NCBI RefSeq assembly: GCF_018446385.1
Contig: NC_056005.1
Location: 60,548,239-60,612,238, forward strand
Origin: Zingiber officinale
Lineage: Eukaryota > Streptophyta > Magnoliopsida > Zingiberales > Zingiberaceae
Length of the DNA: 64,000 nt
Direction of reading: 5' to 3'
Shown: in pieces, positions 43,768 through 54,831 of the stretch
Layout of the letters: each line of letters begins with the position of its first letter
How positions within the stretch are numbered: the first letter of the stretch is position 1
The notes under the pieces: generated by a model
Told to the model about the DNA's origin: nothing
Seen by the model: the letters and a program-made list of their open reading frames with translations, nothing else
Database searches by the model: none
Translations under genes and position numbers: made by a program

Positions 43768-44689
43768 CGCCAGTCGAGTCTTGGATCTTGAGTCGAGATG
43801 GGACTATAAGGCCGCAATCGCATCTTGAATCGGTGGGTCAGAATCGATCTTGCACTCAATGGCCGAGGTCAATCTGACATCTCGAGTCGAATCGAGGTCC
43901 CGAAATAGAACTCGACTCCATAAGGGCCTTGAATGCTCCGACCGAATGCCATAAGCATCTGCTGCGAGTGGGGCCGCCCTCTGCCGATGGCCGAAGATTG
44001 GGCTTCGGCCCTCCTCGCCGAGTCCCAGATGACCAAGTGGTCCTCCCGCAACCGAAACTCCGGAAGCTACATGTTGGGCCTTCAGTGAACAACCTCGCTG
44101 ATGTGCCTAGGCAGTTTGCAATAATAGCAACCGATCGTCCCATACATGCAGAGGTGATGTGATCTCGGGATCCTGCAGGCGATCACGAGTCATCGATGGG
44201 TATTTCCGTTCTGCTGAGAAGGGGAACGCGTCTGAGGAAGACTTTCACGATTTACGGATCGGCGGATGACCCGAGTACCGACCTGCCTCGAGCGATCGCT
44301 TGCCGCTGCCCAAGAGTCTCGTGGTCTGCTGGCTCGTCGAAGTCCGATCACCGCTTCCTCTTCTTATCGCATTCACTCTCCGAGAGTAGACTCAATCATG
44401 AGAGCTCTATCCAGTGTCTCGGTGTATGATGAAGTACTAAAGCGAAATCTTCACTGAAGATGCCCGTCCCCCTCGACAAATCAAACATCTGAGATACATC
44501 GCACTAACTCCGAGATCGAATCGCCAACCGATTAAATTCAGATTATACTCCATCAACGGCGGTTATTACGCACAGACTAAGAAAATCCCGCCAAGAGTCA
44601 TCGATATGCTCGGGAAAATCGACTCGAATGCCTCCTAAATCTCGCCGGGTAATATCGATCGCCTATGATGGAGCGTGTGTCCCACGGAT
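43768..44689 (-). pseudogene. Gypsy-G gag C-terminal half, shredded by indels
   Basis: Pieces of Tekay gag are readable in all three minus-strand frames: PEHIDDSWRDFLSL, EFNRLA, DVSQMFDL, DRALMIES-like, and a damaged zinc knuckle (GCYYCKLPRHIS) near 44095-44135. Many small indels break the reading in this 0.9 kb, while the gag start before it and the 596-codon pol frame after it are open. The plus-strand frames at 43929-44457 are shadows. Confidence 0.7.
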
Positions 44690-45433
44690 CTACGCCCCAT
44701 CTCGCAGGTGGTAAGCAGCTAGCTCGGCCTTCTCCCACTCGGAGCAGGCCATGTAAAAGAATGTCCGCTCCATAGTCTCAATCCAGGACTGAGCTATGCT
44801 CGGATCAGTCTCCCCGTGGAATAATGTGAATCGACTCTTCATCGACTCGGCTAAGGCTGGGATCCGTGCTCGTGCCGCAACTATACCAGTAGGGATCGCT
44901 GCGGAACTAGGTAGAGCCACTGGAGCTGATCCTATGGGTGGTACTGAGGGATAGGCCGGAAGAGGTACCACTGGTGCCGCCGTATAAACTGGGGTGGGTA
45001 CTGCTGGTGGAAATGCTGAGTAGGCATAAGTAGGGGCGACTGGAGGTACGATGGGCGGTACCGGGTAAGATGTAACCGGTACTGCTGGTGTAGGTACCGA
45101 GTATGTAGTAACCGGCGCAGGTATCTGGGGTGCCAAGTACGTAGTAGCAGGCGCGGCTAGAGGGGCTGCCGAGTATACTAAGGGTACTACTGTTGGGGGA
45201 GGTGCTGAATATGCTGACGGTGGTACCACTGGTGGTACAGTCGAGGTAGGTACCTCGGAAGTCGGAGCTATCGGGGTCTGATAAGCACCCGTACCCACAA
45301 TGACCTGAGGAGTCTGCCCCTGACGGACAGGCTCAACCCTAACAGACCTCTCTGAAGACTCTGTCTCAGGAGAATCTAATGGCCTCTTACGTGGCCGCCC
45401 ACGTCTCGATGCCGGTACACGTGTAGGTGGCAT
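44690..45433 (-). CDS. Gypsy-G gag N-terminal part
   Basis: 247 residues starting MPPTRVPASRRGRPRKRPL, a basic start usual for Tekay gag. A long Pro/Val/Ala/Tyr repeat region follows (about residues 55-185: PSAYSAPPPTVVP, VYSAAPLAAPATTY and similar). The capsid begins with the FTLFHGETDPSIAQSWIETM block, ending at WEKAELAAYHLRDGA. A stop or indel after DGA ends the open frame. The Pro-rich stretch is a low-complexity expansion and may be under weak constraint. Confidence 0.88.
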   Translation of the reverse strand: MPPTRVPASRRGRPRKRPLDSPETESSERSVRVEPVRQGQTPQVIVGTGAYQTPIAPTSEVPTSTVPPVVPPSAYSAPPPTVVPLVYSAAPLAAPATTYLAPQIPAPVTTYSVPTPAVPVTSYPVPPIVPPVAPTYAYSAFPPAVPTPVYTAAPVVPLPAYPSVPPIGSAPVALPSSAAIPTGIVAARARIPALAESMKSRFTLFHGETDPSIAQSWIETMERTFFYMACSEWEKAELAAYHLRDGA

Positions 45434-45662
45434 ATCTGTAAAGAAATGTTACCCAAATATCACTATAGGTATAAGAACTGAAAAATTTCCTAAATTACCT
45501 ATTTGCCGTCTGGAGATATCCTGTCGCTGCTTAGCCCCAAAAGAACTAATAAAACCTTGTCCAAATACCTCGGAATTCCGAAACGAGAAAATCGACGGAA
45601 ATCCGTACAATCCGAAAATATCCAGATAAGCTCGCAAAACTCATAAGCACTAGTATCAGAAC
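45434..45662 (-). mobile_element. Gypsy-G leader
   Basis: A short non-coding leader between primer site and gag. No frame is supported. Confidence 0.6.
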
Positions 45663-45675
45663 GGCTCTGATACCA
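45663..45675 (-). other. Gypsy-G primer-binding site
   Basis: On the minus strand TGGTATCAGAGCC lies 7 bases after the 5' LTR end, tRNA-Met type. Confidence 0.9.
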
Positions 45676-45682
45676 AAAATAT

Positions 45683-47272
45683 TGTCAAAGGGTACCCGCC
45701 TCAAATAGAAGGTACAATCCAAATCCGAAGTCGAGACGCCTATCTCGAATCAGAGTCCTGTGTCAAACAATATATATATATTTTATTTAGCTAAATCCAA
45801 ATGATTAGCTAAATAAAATCTCCAAAACTAAATTAGGTCAAAACCCTAATCACCATTTAGATTAGAAATCTAAACTTAGATTAAATCCAATAGTTGACTA
45901 GGGTTAATTGTCTTAACCCTAATCATTCCATTAGTTTAATCTAAGCAACCAAATCTAATCACAATCAACCACTACTTACAACCTCTAGTAATCATGTAAT
46001 CCAAATCATACCTAAATCTACACATAACCAACTAAATATAACCCTAATTCGTATCATTAAAACAAGGTAACAATTGACCTCCAAAAACTTACCCAAATCC
46101 AAGGTGATCACCAGTAGATCACCACCCAAGATGTTGCTGTCAGTTAGGGTAGTTGCTGTTGGAACCCAAGAAAGTTCACAACACTCAACCTTGCTGAAAT
46201 CTTGAGCACACCTCATTGATCAGAACCTATTGACTGCTGGGATTCTTCTCCACTTCAACCGAGACCTCAATCACAGTGAAGAAGAGAAAGTCCAAGTACT
46301 GATCAAGGGATTTACAGCAAACAATTGAATCTGACATCAAGATCACAACAAAGAAAAGAGAGTAAGAATCAACAATGCATTACCTCGATCGGTTGCCTCC
46401 AGAAAGTGTCACCTAATCCAATCCATAATGCAATGTATTGAATCTACTGACCCTCAACTAGCCAGCGTCTGCCAAGACCTAGCTCCGGCAGAGGAATCCA
46501 AGATCCACTCAAACGATCCATGACCTGACCTAGGATCGCCGACGATCAAAGAGGAAAAGCAAGAATCGAGGATGAAACTCGAAGCTAGGGCACAAATCAG
46601 AGAACAGAAAAGCGAGAGGATCGATTGCTTACCCTTGAAGCCCTAATTGTCCCCTCACGCCGGTGATCAGCGATGGCACGACTCAATCCAACGGCGCTGT
46701 CCGATACGGCTAGAGAAGACACGGATCGCTCCTGGAATGACTTGTGGAGAAGGAATGAAGGGCTGATACGCTGGGGACAACACAGATCGGGCACCCGTCG
46801 TGCCCTAGCCGCCTCGCCGTCGACACTCGGCCGCCGAATCCACCGAACAAATCTCCCCTCAGTCGAAGACAGCACGGCTCCGCTGGTTTCCATCGTGTTC
46901 CAGCAAGCTCCGGTGGCTTCCTCCTCGGGCGATGTCGACGATCGACGAAGGTCCCTCGGGTTGGCTTCGATTCGTCGGCGAGATAAAGAGAGGGAATAGA
47001 GGAAGGGAAGAAATGTCGGGGAAGAGGAGAAGCTCGGGTTCGGCGATAGGTTTAGGGAAAAAGAAATAAAATAAAAGGAATTATATAAATAACACATTTC
47101 CTCACTTTAATGAGTATCCCAAATAGGCCTTATCCGAACCCATTAATTCGTCCCCTCAAAATTCGTCGTACGAGCTCCGAAAAATTCCCAGAAAATTTCT
47201 AAAACTTTCGGAAAAATTCTATAAGGCTATTTTCCAAATAACCCTATTAATTAAATTTTCCAAGATCTCACA
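45683..47272 (-). mobile_element. Gypsy-G 5' LTR, missing 1657 bp
   Basis: 1590 bp. It matches 38576-40164 base for base in length (1589). At its inner end TGTC is followed directly by AAAGGGTACCC, whereas the full LTR has TGTC-ACGCCCC at its tip and ..AAGTC-AAAGGGTACCC inside. This is explained by a deletion between two GTC trinucleotides. Confidence 0.88.
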
Positions 47273-47277
47273 TCGGT

Positions 47278-48846
47278 AATAACTCTCTAGTGGAATGAGT
47301 TATTATCGATGAACTTGAGTTGTGTGTTCGGGGCGAGCACGGGATACTCAAGCTCATCGGAAGGCTAAAACCAATTTCTCCTCTAGGTCCCTGTTGTAGC
47401 CTCAATAAAGCCTCAAGTCCATCCAAAGAAAAGCCTATCTTGGTGTCCAAGAAGGGGCCGGTTCATTGCTTGGTGACCAAGCAATGGCCGGCCACATATT
47501 CTCTAGAAGTGGCCGGCCCTTGCCTTGGGCAAGGGGGCCGGCCTCAATATTTAAATTAGGAAGGTTGTTTTTGAATTTTTAAATTTTCTCAGATAATTAC
47601 AATTTGTAAAAAGAGAGATTTTAAAAATTTATAAAATTTTCCTAATTTAAATTAGGCCACAAGGTTTTAAAAGAGAGTTGTAAAATTTATAAAACTTTCT
47701 TTTAAAAAGAAATATTATTAGAGATGTTTTAAATTTTAAAACTTGGTTTTAAATTTTAAAACTATTCTTTTAATATCCACATTAGAAAAAAAGAGAGTTT
47801 GTAAAATTTTATTAGAAGTTTTCTTCTTTTAAAATTTTATAAATTTTTTTTCTTTCTTTCCCTTTTAATAAGTGGCCGGCCACCTTGCTTGGTGCCCAAG
47901 CATGGGGCCAGTCAAATAATTAAACATCAACAAATAGTTGTTTAATTAATAAATCAATCTAGGATTGATTAATTAAAAGGAAAGAAAAAGAAAAAAAATT
48001 AAAAGGAAATAGGAATGAGTCTAATTTTTTATAAAACTCTTTCCATAATTTTCCGTTGGGAAACTAATATAAAAAGGGGGGAAGGGGAGGCCTTGAAAAA
48101 TATAACAATTGATATTGTGTTGTCGGAGATCATCAAGTGGCCGGCCCCTCTCCCTCTCTTCCCTTTTCTCTCTTTTGCTCCTTTGTGGTGGTGGTGGCCG
48201 AATTCTAGAGAAGGAGGAGTAGCTTTCCGGGTGGTGTTCGTCTTGAAGGATCGTCGCCCACACGACGTCTAAGAGGAGCCGAGGGATACGACAGAAGATC
48301 TCGAGGTTTTTAACATACAAGGAAGAGGAATAACTAGTATTTAATTTCTGCATCATACTAGTTAATTTTTCTTTGTATAAATACCAAATACAAGAGACAT
48401 TCGATTCTTGTTTTTCGAATTTTATTTCAATGTTGTGTTCTTTTTCTTTTTTCCTTGTGATTTCATTGTTCCTTTTGGTTAACCTAGAGTTATATAAGGA
48501 AATTAAATATTAACTTTCCTTAAAAGGCTTTGTCTAGTCGGTGGTGGTTGCTCCCATATCCAAGAAGGCCAAGTGCCTCGCCATGCAGTACTGGAAGCCA
48601 ATTTTGGAAACTAATATTTAATTGAATTTATAACCTAGGTGATTTGGATCAAACGTGTTAAGTTCCGCAGGAGATCCAAATCTAAACCTAAAAGAACATA
48701 TAAGTTAAACTTGGAATCAAACGTGTTATGTTCCGCAGGAGATACAAGTTTAACTTAAAATAACACATGGTAGCTAGGGAAAGATCAGATCACGTACAAA
48801 ATTTTTGTACAGTGGAGCCATTGGGTTTTCCGAGTAGCAACCAACA
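47278..48846 (+). mobile_element. Copia-B 3' LTR, right part
   Basis: Continues the LTR from AATAACTCTCTAG and ends CAACCAACA, followed by the GTATT duplication at 48847-48851. A TATA box is at 48068-48077. Hairpin/GGCCGGCC blocks are at 47450-47540 and 47874-47905. Confidence 0.9.
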
Positions 48847-48851
48847 GTATT

Positions 48852-50474
48852 AATGATTTTTGATTTCTCCATTCCAAATTTTCTAATTAATTCCTTAGCA
48901 TATTTAGTTTGATAAATATTAATTCCATCTTTGGTTTGCTTAATTTGTAAACCTAAGAAGAAGTTAAGTTCACCTACCAGACTCATTTCAAATTCATTTT
49001 CCATTAGTTTGGTGAATTCTTTTAGAAATTTAGAGTTTGTTGATCCAAATATAATATCATCGACGTAAATTTAGGCTATAAAAATGTCATTTTCTAAGGT
49101 TTTTACGAAAAGCGTTGGATCTATTTGACCTTGGTTGAATCCTTTTGATATTAGATAATTGGACAAATGTTTATACCAAGCCCTAGGTGTTTGTTTTAGT
49201 CCGTATAGGACCTTTTTTAGTCTAAAGATATAATTTGGTTGTTCTAAGTCCTCAAATCCTGGGGGTTGACCTACATATACCTCTTCTTTAATAAATACAT
49301 TTAAAAATACGGATTTTACGTCCATTTGAAATAGCTTGAATCCCTTGTGTGCTGCATAGGCCAGCAACATCCTAATGGATTCAAGTCTTGCTACAGGGGC
49401 ATAGGTCTCATCATAGTCTAACCCTTCTACTTGATTGAACCCTTTAGCTACTAATTTAGCTTTGTTTCTAACTATTTCACCTTGATCATTTAATTTGTTT
49501 CTAAAAACCCATTTAGTGTCAATTATGGTCTTGTTAACGGGTTTAGGCACTAATTCCCAGACCTGATTTCTTTCAAATTGAGCCAATTCTTCTTGCATTG
49601 CTAGGGTCCAATCTGGGTCTGGTAGGGCTTCTTCTATAGTTTTGGGTTCAATTTTTGAAATCAGGGCTATTTGGCTCCGGTTCCTATAATATGACTTAGT
49701 TCTGACTCCTAAAGTTGGATCACCCAAAATTTGGTCAGATGGATGATTTGTGCTTGTTCTTGTTGGTCTTGTACCATTTGAGTTAGTGATTTGTTCTTCA
49801 GATTCAATAGGTTTAGGTTGAATTTCATCATCTTCTCTGTTTATTGAGTTATCATTTTCTGTATTTTCATTTTCATTTATTGTGTTGGGTAATTTATTTT
49901 CTTTATCAAATATTATATTTGTTGTTTCTTCTACTTTTAGGGTATTTTTGTTATACACTCTATATGCCCTACTGGTTGTTGAATACCCTAAAAATATTCT
50001 TGGGGTTATTTTTGATGTAAATTTCCCTAAGTAGTCTTTAGTGTTCAAAATGAAGACTTTACACCCAAATACCTTTAAATAGTTTAAGTTGGGAATTTTA
50101 TTATAATAAATTTCATTGGGTGTTTTATATTGAAATTTGTTAATTAAAATCCTATTTTGAATGTAACAGGTTGTATTAACTACTTCAGCCCAGAATTCAT
50201 TAGATAGTTTATATTCGTTTAACATGGCCCTAGCAGCTTCTTGTAGGGTTCTGTTTTTACGTTCTACTAGACCATTTTGTTGAGGGGTCCTAGGGCAGGA
50301 GTATTCATGTTTGTACCCATTTATTTCACAAAATTTAGTAAAGTTGTGATTCTCAAATTCTCCCCCATGGTCGCTTCTGATTCTTTTTATTTGAGTGTCT
50401 TTTTCATTTTCTATTAATTTACAAAAGATTTTAAATGTTTCAAAGGTTTCATTTTTAGTTTTTAAAAATTTTAC
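48852..50474 (-). pseudogene. Copia-S integrase C-terminus and reverse transcriptase
   Basis: The minus-strand frame continues after a stop at 50475-50477 through integrase ([24 protein letters not shown]), a variable linker and [35 protein letters not shown] and [13 protein letters not shown]. Another stop at 49071-49073 replaces a Gln just before the catalytic YVDDIIFGS. RT then goes on through LNFFLGLQIKQTKDG to about 48880, where Copia-B interrupts it. All three pieces share one frame, so only two nonsense changes break 1.6 kb. Confidence 0.88.
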
Positions 50475-51152
50475 CTAAGTATATCTTGAGTAGTCATCGA
50501 TTATTACTAAGCAATATTGGTTTTTGCTTAGTGACTTGGTTCCATGCGAATCAAACAGGTCTAGGTGAAGGAGCTCAAGTATTGAAGTTGTTTTATTTAA
50601 GTTGGTTAATTTATGGATTGATTTGGTTTGTTTACCCTGTTGACAAGCATTGCAAATTGAATTTTCAACAAATTTTAATTTGGGCAGACCTTTAACTAGA
50701 CCATTTTGACTTATTTTTGAAATAAGTCTGGTGTGAGTGTGACACAGTCTCTTGTGCCATAGCTCAGTTTCCTCTTGTTGTGTCAGGAGACACTTTATTG
50801 AGAATGTTGGTAGGTTGATTGTGTATACATTATTTCTTCTAATGCCCTTAAGTATAATTTCAGGGTTATAAGCATTTTTAATTATACACCTAGATTTGGT
50901 AAAGTTAACTAAGTATCCACTATCACATAATTGGCTAATGCTGAGTAAATTAAAATTAAAGTTTTCAACTAATAAGACTTTTCGAATAATAAAGTCTAAG
51001 TTGAGTTCGATGTTACCTTTTTCGATTACCTTAAGTTTACCGTCGTTGTCGAATGCAACTGAGCCTAGATTCTTTAACTTGAGCTTTGTGAACTTCAATC
51101 TGTCTCCAGTCATGTGTCTGGAGCATCCACTATCCAACATCCATTGATTCAA
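50475..51152 (-). CDS. Copia-S protease and integrase N-terminus
   Basis: 225 residues. Protease motif MLDSGCSRHMTGD at the start (DSG, not DTG, in the active site, usual for SIRE-like elements), then VENFNFNLLSISQLCDSGY. The integrase zinc finger is ELWHKRLCHTHTRLISKI..C..C. The core begins with LDLFDSHGTKS and VIIDDYSRYT. TAG at 50475-50477 stands where relatives have Trp. No gag with a zinc knuckle precedes it, so the Met at 51152 is just the first open codon. Confidence 0.85.
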   Translation of the reverse strand: MNQWMLDSGCSRHMTGDRLKFTKLKLKNLGSVAFDNDGKLKVIEKGNIELNLDFIIRKVLLVENFNFNLLSISQLCDSGYLVNFTKSRCIIKNAYNPEIILKGIRRNNVYTINLPTFSIKCLLTQQEETELWHKRLCHTHTRLISKISQNGLVKGLPKLKFVENSICNACQQGKQTKSIHKLTNLNKTTSILELLHLDLFDSHGTKSLSKNQYCLVIIDDYSRYT

Positions 51153-52222
51153 TTCTTACACATAAAGTATCTGAATTGGAATCATTTTGCTGAAAAGCTA
51201 GTTCGATTGAAGTTAGCTCCATTAAAGTGAGATGATTGGTTTAATCTAATTAGATTTAAGTAGGTGTTGGTTAAGTTGATTAAATTGGTTAAGGTAAATT
51301 TAAAAATTAAAATAATTTTTAAATAAGTTTTTAAAAGATTTTAAATAAGTTTTCAAAAGATTTTTAAATAAGATTTTAAACTTTTTTTTTAAATAAGTTT
51401 TTAAAAGATTTTTAAATAAGTTTTTTAAAATAATTTTTAAATAGGTTTTTAAAAGTATTTTTATATAGGGTTTTAAAAGTATTTTTAAATAGGTTTTTAA
51501 AAGAATTTTTAAATAAGTTTTAAAAATATTTTTTAAATATTTTTTTAAAAGATTTTTTAAATAGGTTTTTAAAAGTATTTTTAAATAGGTTTTTAAAAGA
51601 TTTTTAAATAGGTTTTTAAAAGAATTTTAAATAAGTTTAATTCAATTAATTTAATTTTAATTTAATTTGATTAATTTAATTTTAATTTAATTTAATTTGA
51701 TTAATTTAATTTTAATTTAGTTTAATTTGATTTAAATTTGTTTAATTTAATTTTTAATTTAATTTAATTTGATTTTAATTTGAGTTTTGTCTTTAGTTAT
51801 CTCACCCGATTTAAATTTTTTAATCAGGGGATCCTACAATTTTGTGAGATGAATTAGGTTTAATTATAGGGTTTGATTTAACTTTGTGTTAGATTCAGGT
51901 TTAGCTTTGAGCTCAGCAAACAAGCATTCTTTGGATAAACCTCTGGGCTATGGTGAGTCACTTGGACATCATTAAAGTAACCATGCCTCCAAAGTTTTCC
52001 AAATAGTCCTATTTACTGAACTTAGTACAAAACCTTGGTCTAACTGGTTAGGATCTATAAAGGGTAGCTTCGGTCAGTTCCACTTAGCCAAATGCACCAG
52101 GTCGAAGCCATATCTTCCTAGACATGCATAAACTAAGCTTCCCTAACGTACTATCATCCAATACTTCACCAGTACCATGGGTCAAAACTTAGCCCTTTTT
52201 ATTCTAGTCCTAAAAAACCAGT
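51153..52222 (-). mobile_element. Copia-S upstream region, gag lost or unrecognisable
   Basis: 51260-51790 is a degenerate AT-rich tandem: a unit of about 20 bp built on 'taggtttttaaaagattttt', then 'taatttaattttaattt'. 51800-52220 is unique sequence with no clear frame. Gag and the 5' LTR should lie here but are not visible. The sequence ends at the truncated Copia-C LTR. Confidence 0.55.
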
Positions 52223-53676
52223 ATGTGTGTATTGAGTAGCACCGTTTGATATTGTTCAATTTGTACTGACTACAAAAAGAACAAAACCTCTGTTATTATG
52301 GATGTGCGTCCTCTTAATCTCGATATAATAACAAACATGTATACTTAGTATTTATTTCTTTAACTTATCAATGGGTAAGATTTATTCGTTAAATCAATAG
52401 ACCAGATGAGTTGGGAGATAGTATTATTTATATGGTGTGTTATTGATTATAGAAGGAATCTGTGTCCTAATTATTTAGGTTAATGATGTCCCCTTGAGGA
52501 GCTCATAAGGATTATCATGTAAACCTTGAAGGTGAACTTAGTTCGGCATGATAATAAAGTTGAGTGGTACTACTCTTGGAATCAGATGTTAATTAATTAG
52601 GTTGTCAGTAACTCAATTAATTAATGGACATACGATATCTAAAACACAGGGAGATTAATATACTCATGATAAGAAGGAGCCCATATTGTAATATGGGATT
52701 GGTGCGATAGTTCAATAATAACCCTTTAGTGGTATGAGTTATTATTGATGGAGTTGGGTTGGGTGTTTGGGCCGAACATAGGAAGCCCAAGCCCATTAGG
52801 AGGCCTAAACCAATTCCTCCTCTAGGTCCCTATTGTAGCCTTTATATAAAGCCTCGCATCCACCCATCCATAACTTGGTTTGGTTTAACTTGGTTTGGTT
52901 TAACTTAACTTGGTTTGGTTTAACTTGGTTATAGAAAGAGAGATTTTTTCTAAACAAAATTTGATTATAGAAAGAGAGATTTTTCTAAACAGAATTCTGT
53001 TATTTTTCTTTCTTTGTAACCGATGGCAAGCCTATAAAAAGGGGTAGGTGGCGGCTCCTAAAACCTAATTTTCCTAATTCTCCACAATCCTCTTCTCTCC
53101 TTGTGGCCGACACCCCTCTTCCCTTGCTAGGGTCGGCGCCCTTCCTCACCTTGCAAGGGCCGCCCCTCCTCTCCTTCTTAGAGCCGGCGCCCCCTTCCTC
53201 TCCTAGCTAAGGCCGACGCCCCTTCCTAGCAATCCATTGGTGGTTGGCGACTTGAAGAAGAGGAAGAAGATTAGAAGGTGCCCCATCCTAGAGCCTCCTT
53301 TTGTAGCCGGCGGTTTGGAAATCGAGAAGAGAAGGAGGGTGGTGTTGTCTTCGTAGATTGTCACCCACACGACGTCCAAGAAGAGGAGAGGAATACGACA
53401 GAAGATCAAGAGGTCTTTATCTACAAAAAGAGGTACAACTAGTTCTTTAATTCCGCTGTGTAATTAGTTTTGCTTTCTTTGTATCATTTTTGAATATCAG
53501 CACAAGAGGCCAACAATCTTGTACTTTGATCAAAGTGTGCTTTGATCATTCAAGAACTTGCTTGATTGATCAAATACATGTTTGATCGAACATGCGGGTT
53601 GCTAGGAAAAGTTTTATTTTTGTACAATTTTTTTTATACAGGGAAATTTAAACAGAATAGAATTCCAGTGCCTTCA
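52223..53676 (+). mobile_element. Copia-C 5' LTR, front truncated
   Basis: From 'gtgtattgagtagcacc' onward it aligns with the Copia-B LTR from about 28981 ('gtgtattgagtaggatc'). The first ~290 bp of the LTR are missing. A TATA box (TATAAAAAGGGG) is at 53033-53044. It ends CCTTCA two bases before the primer site. It contains a 'tttggtttaacttgg' microsatellite at 52876-52930. Confidence 0.8.
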
Positions 53677-53678
53677 AG

Positions 53679-53690
53679 TGGTATCAGAGC
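53679..53690 (+). other. Copia-C primer-binding site
   Basis: TGGTATCAGAGC, tRNA-Met type. Confidence 0.9.
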
Positions 53691-54831
53691 AAGTTTTCTG
53701 GTTCTGTGTGATTGGTTTTCGGTTAAATTATGCACTGTTCGTACATAAGTTTAGGCCGGATAATAGTAGGATGTGCTAGAAAGATTAACTTTTTGGTTGC
53801 AGGCATCCTAGATCCAACTATTATGTCTTTGTGTGTTTATGTATGATTTGAACCCTCAGACATGTCGAGGTTGTTGTGTGTGCATGATTATAATAATTAA
53901 ATACGGCTGGTTGCCGTATTATTTTTTTACATTTTGTTCGATCTAAATTACATGTAAATTCCTTTGTGGAATGTAGGATTGATAAATGTAAATTTTATTT
54001 CTTTTTGTTGCGGCTTGTATCCTTGCTATGCGTGGTGCTATTTTGAGGACCGGAGGCGCGGTGAAGAATGAAGCAAGATATACGCGACGGCTTGATCCAT
54101 TGGTGGCATATTGGAGGACATCTTTGGATGAGGCCATAATAGTTGGAAATTTTATTTTCATATTTATTACCTTTATATGCTGTTTTATGTGTTGTGATGT
54201 GTGTACTGTGATGTATGTTTATGTGCTGTGATGTGTGTTTATGTGCTGTGATGTGCATGCATGTTAAAATTCCTCGATTTAAATAACTAAGTAGGAGAGA
54301 GATTATTTAAATAAATTTCACGGTCTCCATTACTGGTTTGTAAGTGATGCATTTAAACTTATGCATTGGCTTAAGTGCCTTCCTCCATATCGGATGAGTT
54401 TGTTTGCGGATTACTAAATCAAACTTCCTTTATGGATGATTATAGGAAATTATTTAGGTATGTGTGATCTTCTCCATCTGAAGGGGCACAATCCTAATTA
54501 ATGGACTAAGTATCAAGTAATGGTATATACTTAGGCACATTTAATAGTATCCTCCCCATCGGAGTCACTGCTATTATTTGTGTGACCGAAGATGAACCAA
54601 TTATTAATTTTATTTGTCATAAAGTTAGGTTAACAAGATAATAAAATTAATGGGTAAAACCTCCTCTTATAAATATTTGAATTAGTATACGTCCACACTA
54701 TCATGACATATGAAATTCACGGTATTTTGAGGTGTTGGTGAATTTAAATTATATTGTTTGAGGAATCAATATTATTTTAAATTCTAAAGTTTTGACCAAA
54801 TATTTTATTTTGTGATTCTCAGGATTTCAAA
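53691..54831 (+). mobile_element. Copia-C leader
   Basis: Non-coding leader homologous to 31054-32168. It contains an extra 'tgctgtgatgtgtgtttatg' microsatellite at 54178-54260. No gene. Confidence 0.65.

Larger units (their letters stand above)
36918..47272 (-). mobile_element. Gypsy-G: Tekay-like chromovirus with unequal LTRs
   Basis: 10,355 bp on the minus strand, inserted in the Copia-B 3' LTR with GCGGT (36913-36917) and TCGGT (47273-47277), one mismatch. On the minus strand the order is a short 5' LTR (47272-45683), primer site, gag, protease-RT-RNase H, integrase, chromodomain, polypurine tract and long 3' LTR (40164-36918). The very long LTR, gag start and C-terminal chromodomain fit the Tekay/Del clade. 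The shared LTR parts differ at roughly two dozen of 1589 positions by eye, so the insertion is recent. Frameshifts and stops make pol defective. Confidence 0.92.
28691..48846 (+). mobile_element. Copia-B: complete copia containing Gypsy-G
   Basis: The 5' LTR is 28691-31039. The 3' LTR is 36137-36917 plus 47278-48846, split by Gypsy-G. Perfect GTATT duplications lie at 28686-28690 and 48847-48851. Between the LTRs are a primer site, leader, gag-protease, integrase, RT-RNase H and a polypurine tract. Net length is about 9.8 kb. The two LTRs are 2349 and 2350 bp and differ by a few tens of substitutions by eye, so the insertion is fairly young. Three nonsense changes and one frameshift break pol. 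Confidence 0.92.
4743..52222 (-). mobile_element. Copia-S: SIRE-like copia split by four nested insertions
   Basis: This is the outer element of the nest, read on the minus strand. From right to left it has an AT-rich leader (51153-52222), protease/integrase/RT (48852-51152), RNase H (28072-28685), the pol tail (24330-24428), a 3' untranslated stretch and polypurine tract (22944-24300), and a 3' LTR (9345 down to 4743). L2, Copia-A, L3 and Copia-B interrupt it. Net length is about 6.9 kb. The 5' LTR, primer site and gag are absent, and the right edge abuts a truncated Copia-C LTR. The SIRE assignment rests on the protease start MLDSGCSRHMTGD and the RT sequence style, and is moderate. Confidence 0.75.

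Noticed and set aside
45683-47272. A second, unrelated short LTR family
   Set aside because: It aligns at near-identical length with half of the 3' LTR and the junction fits a deletion, so one family with a damaged LTR is simpler.
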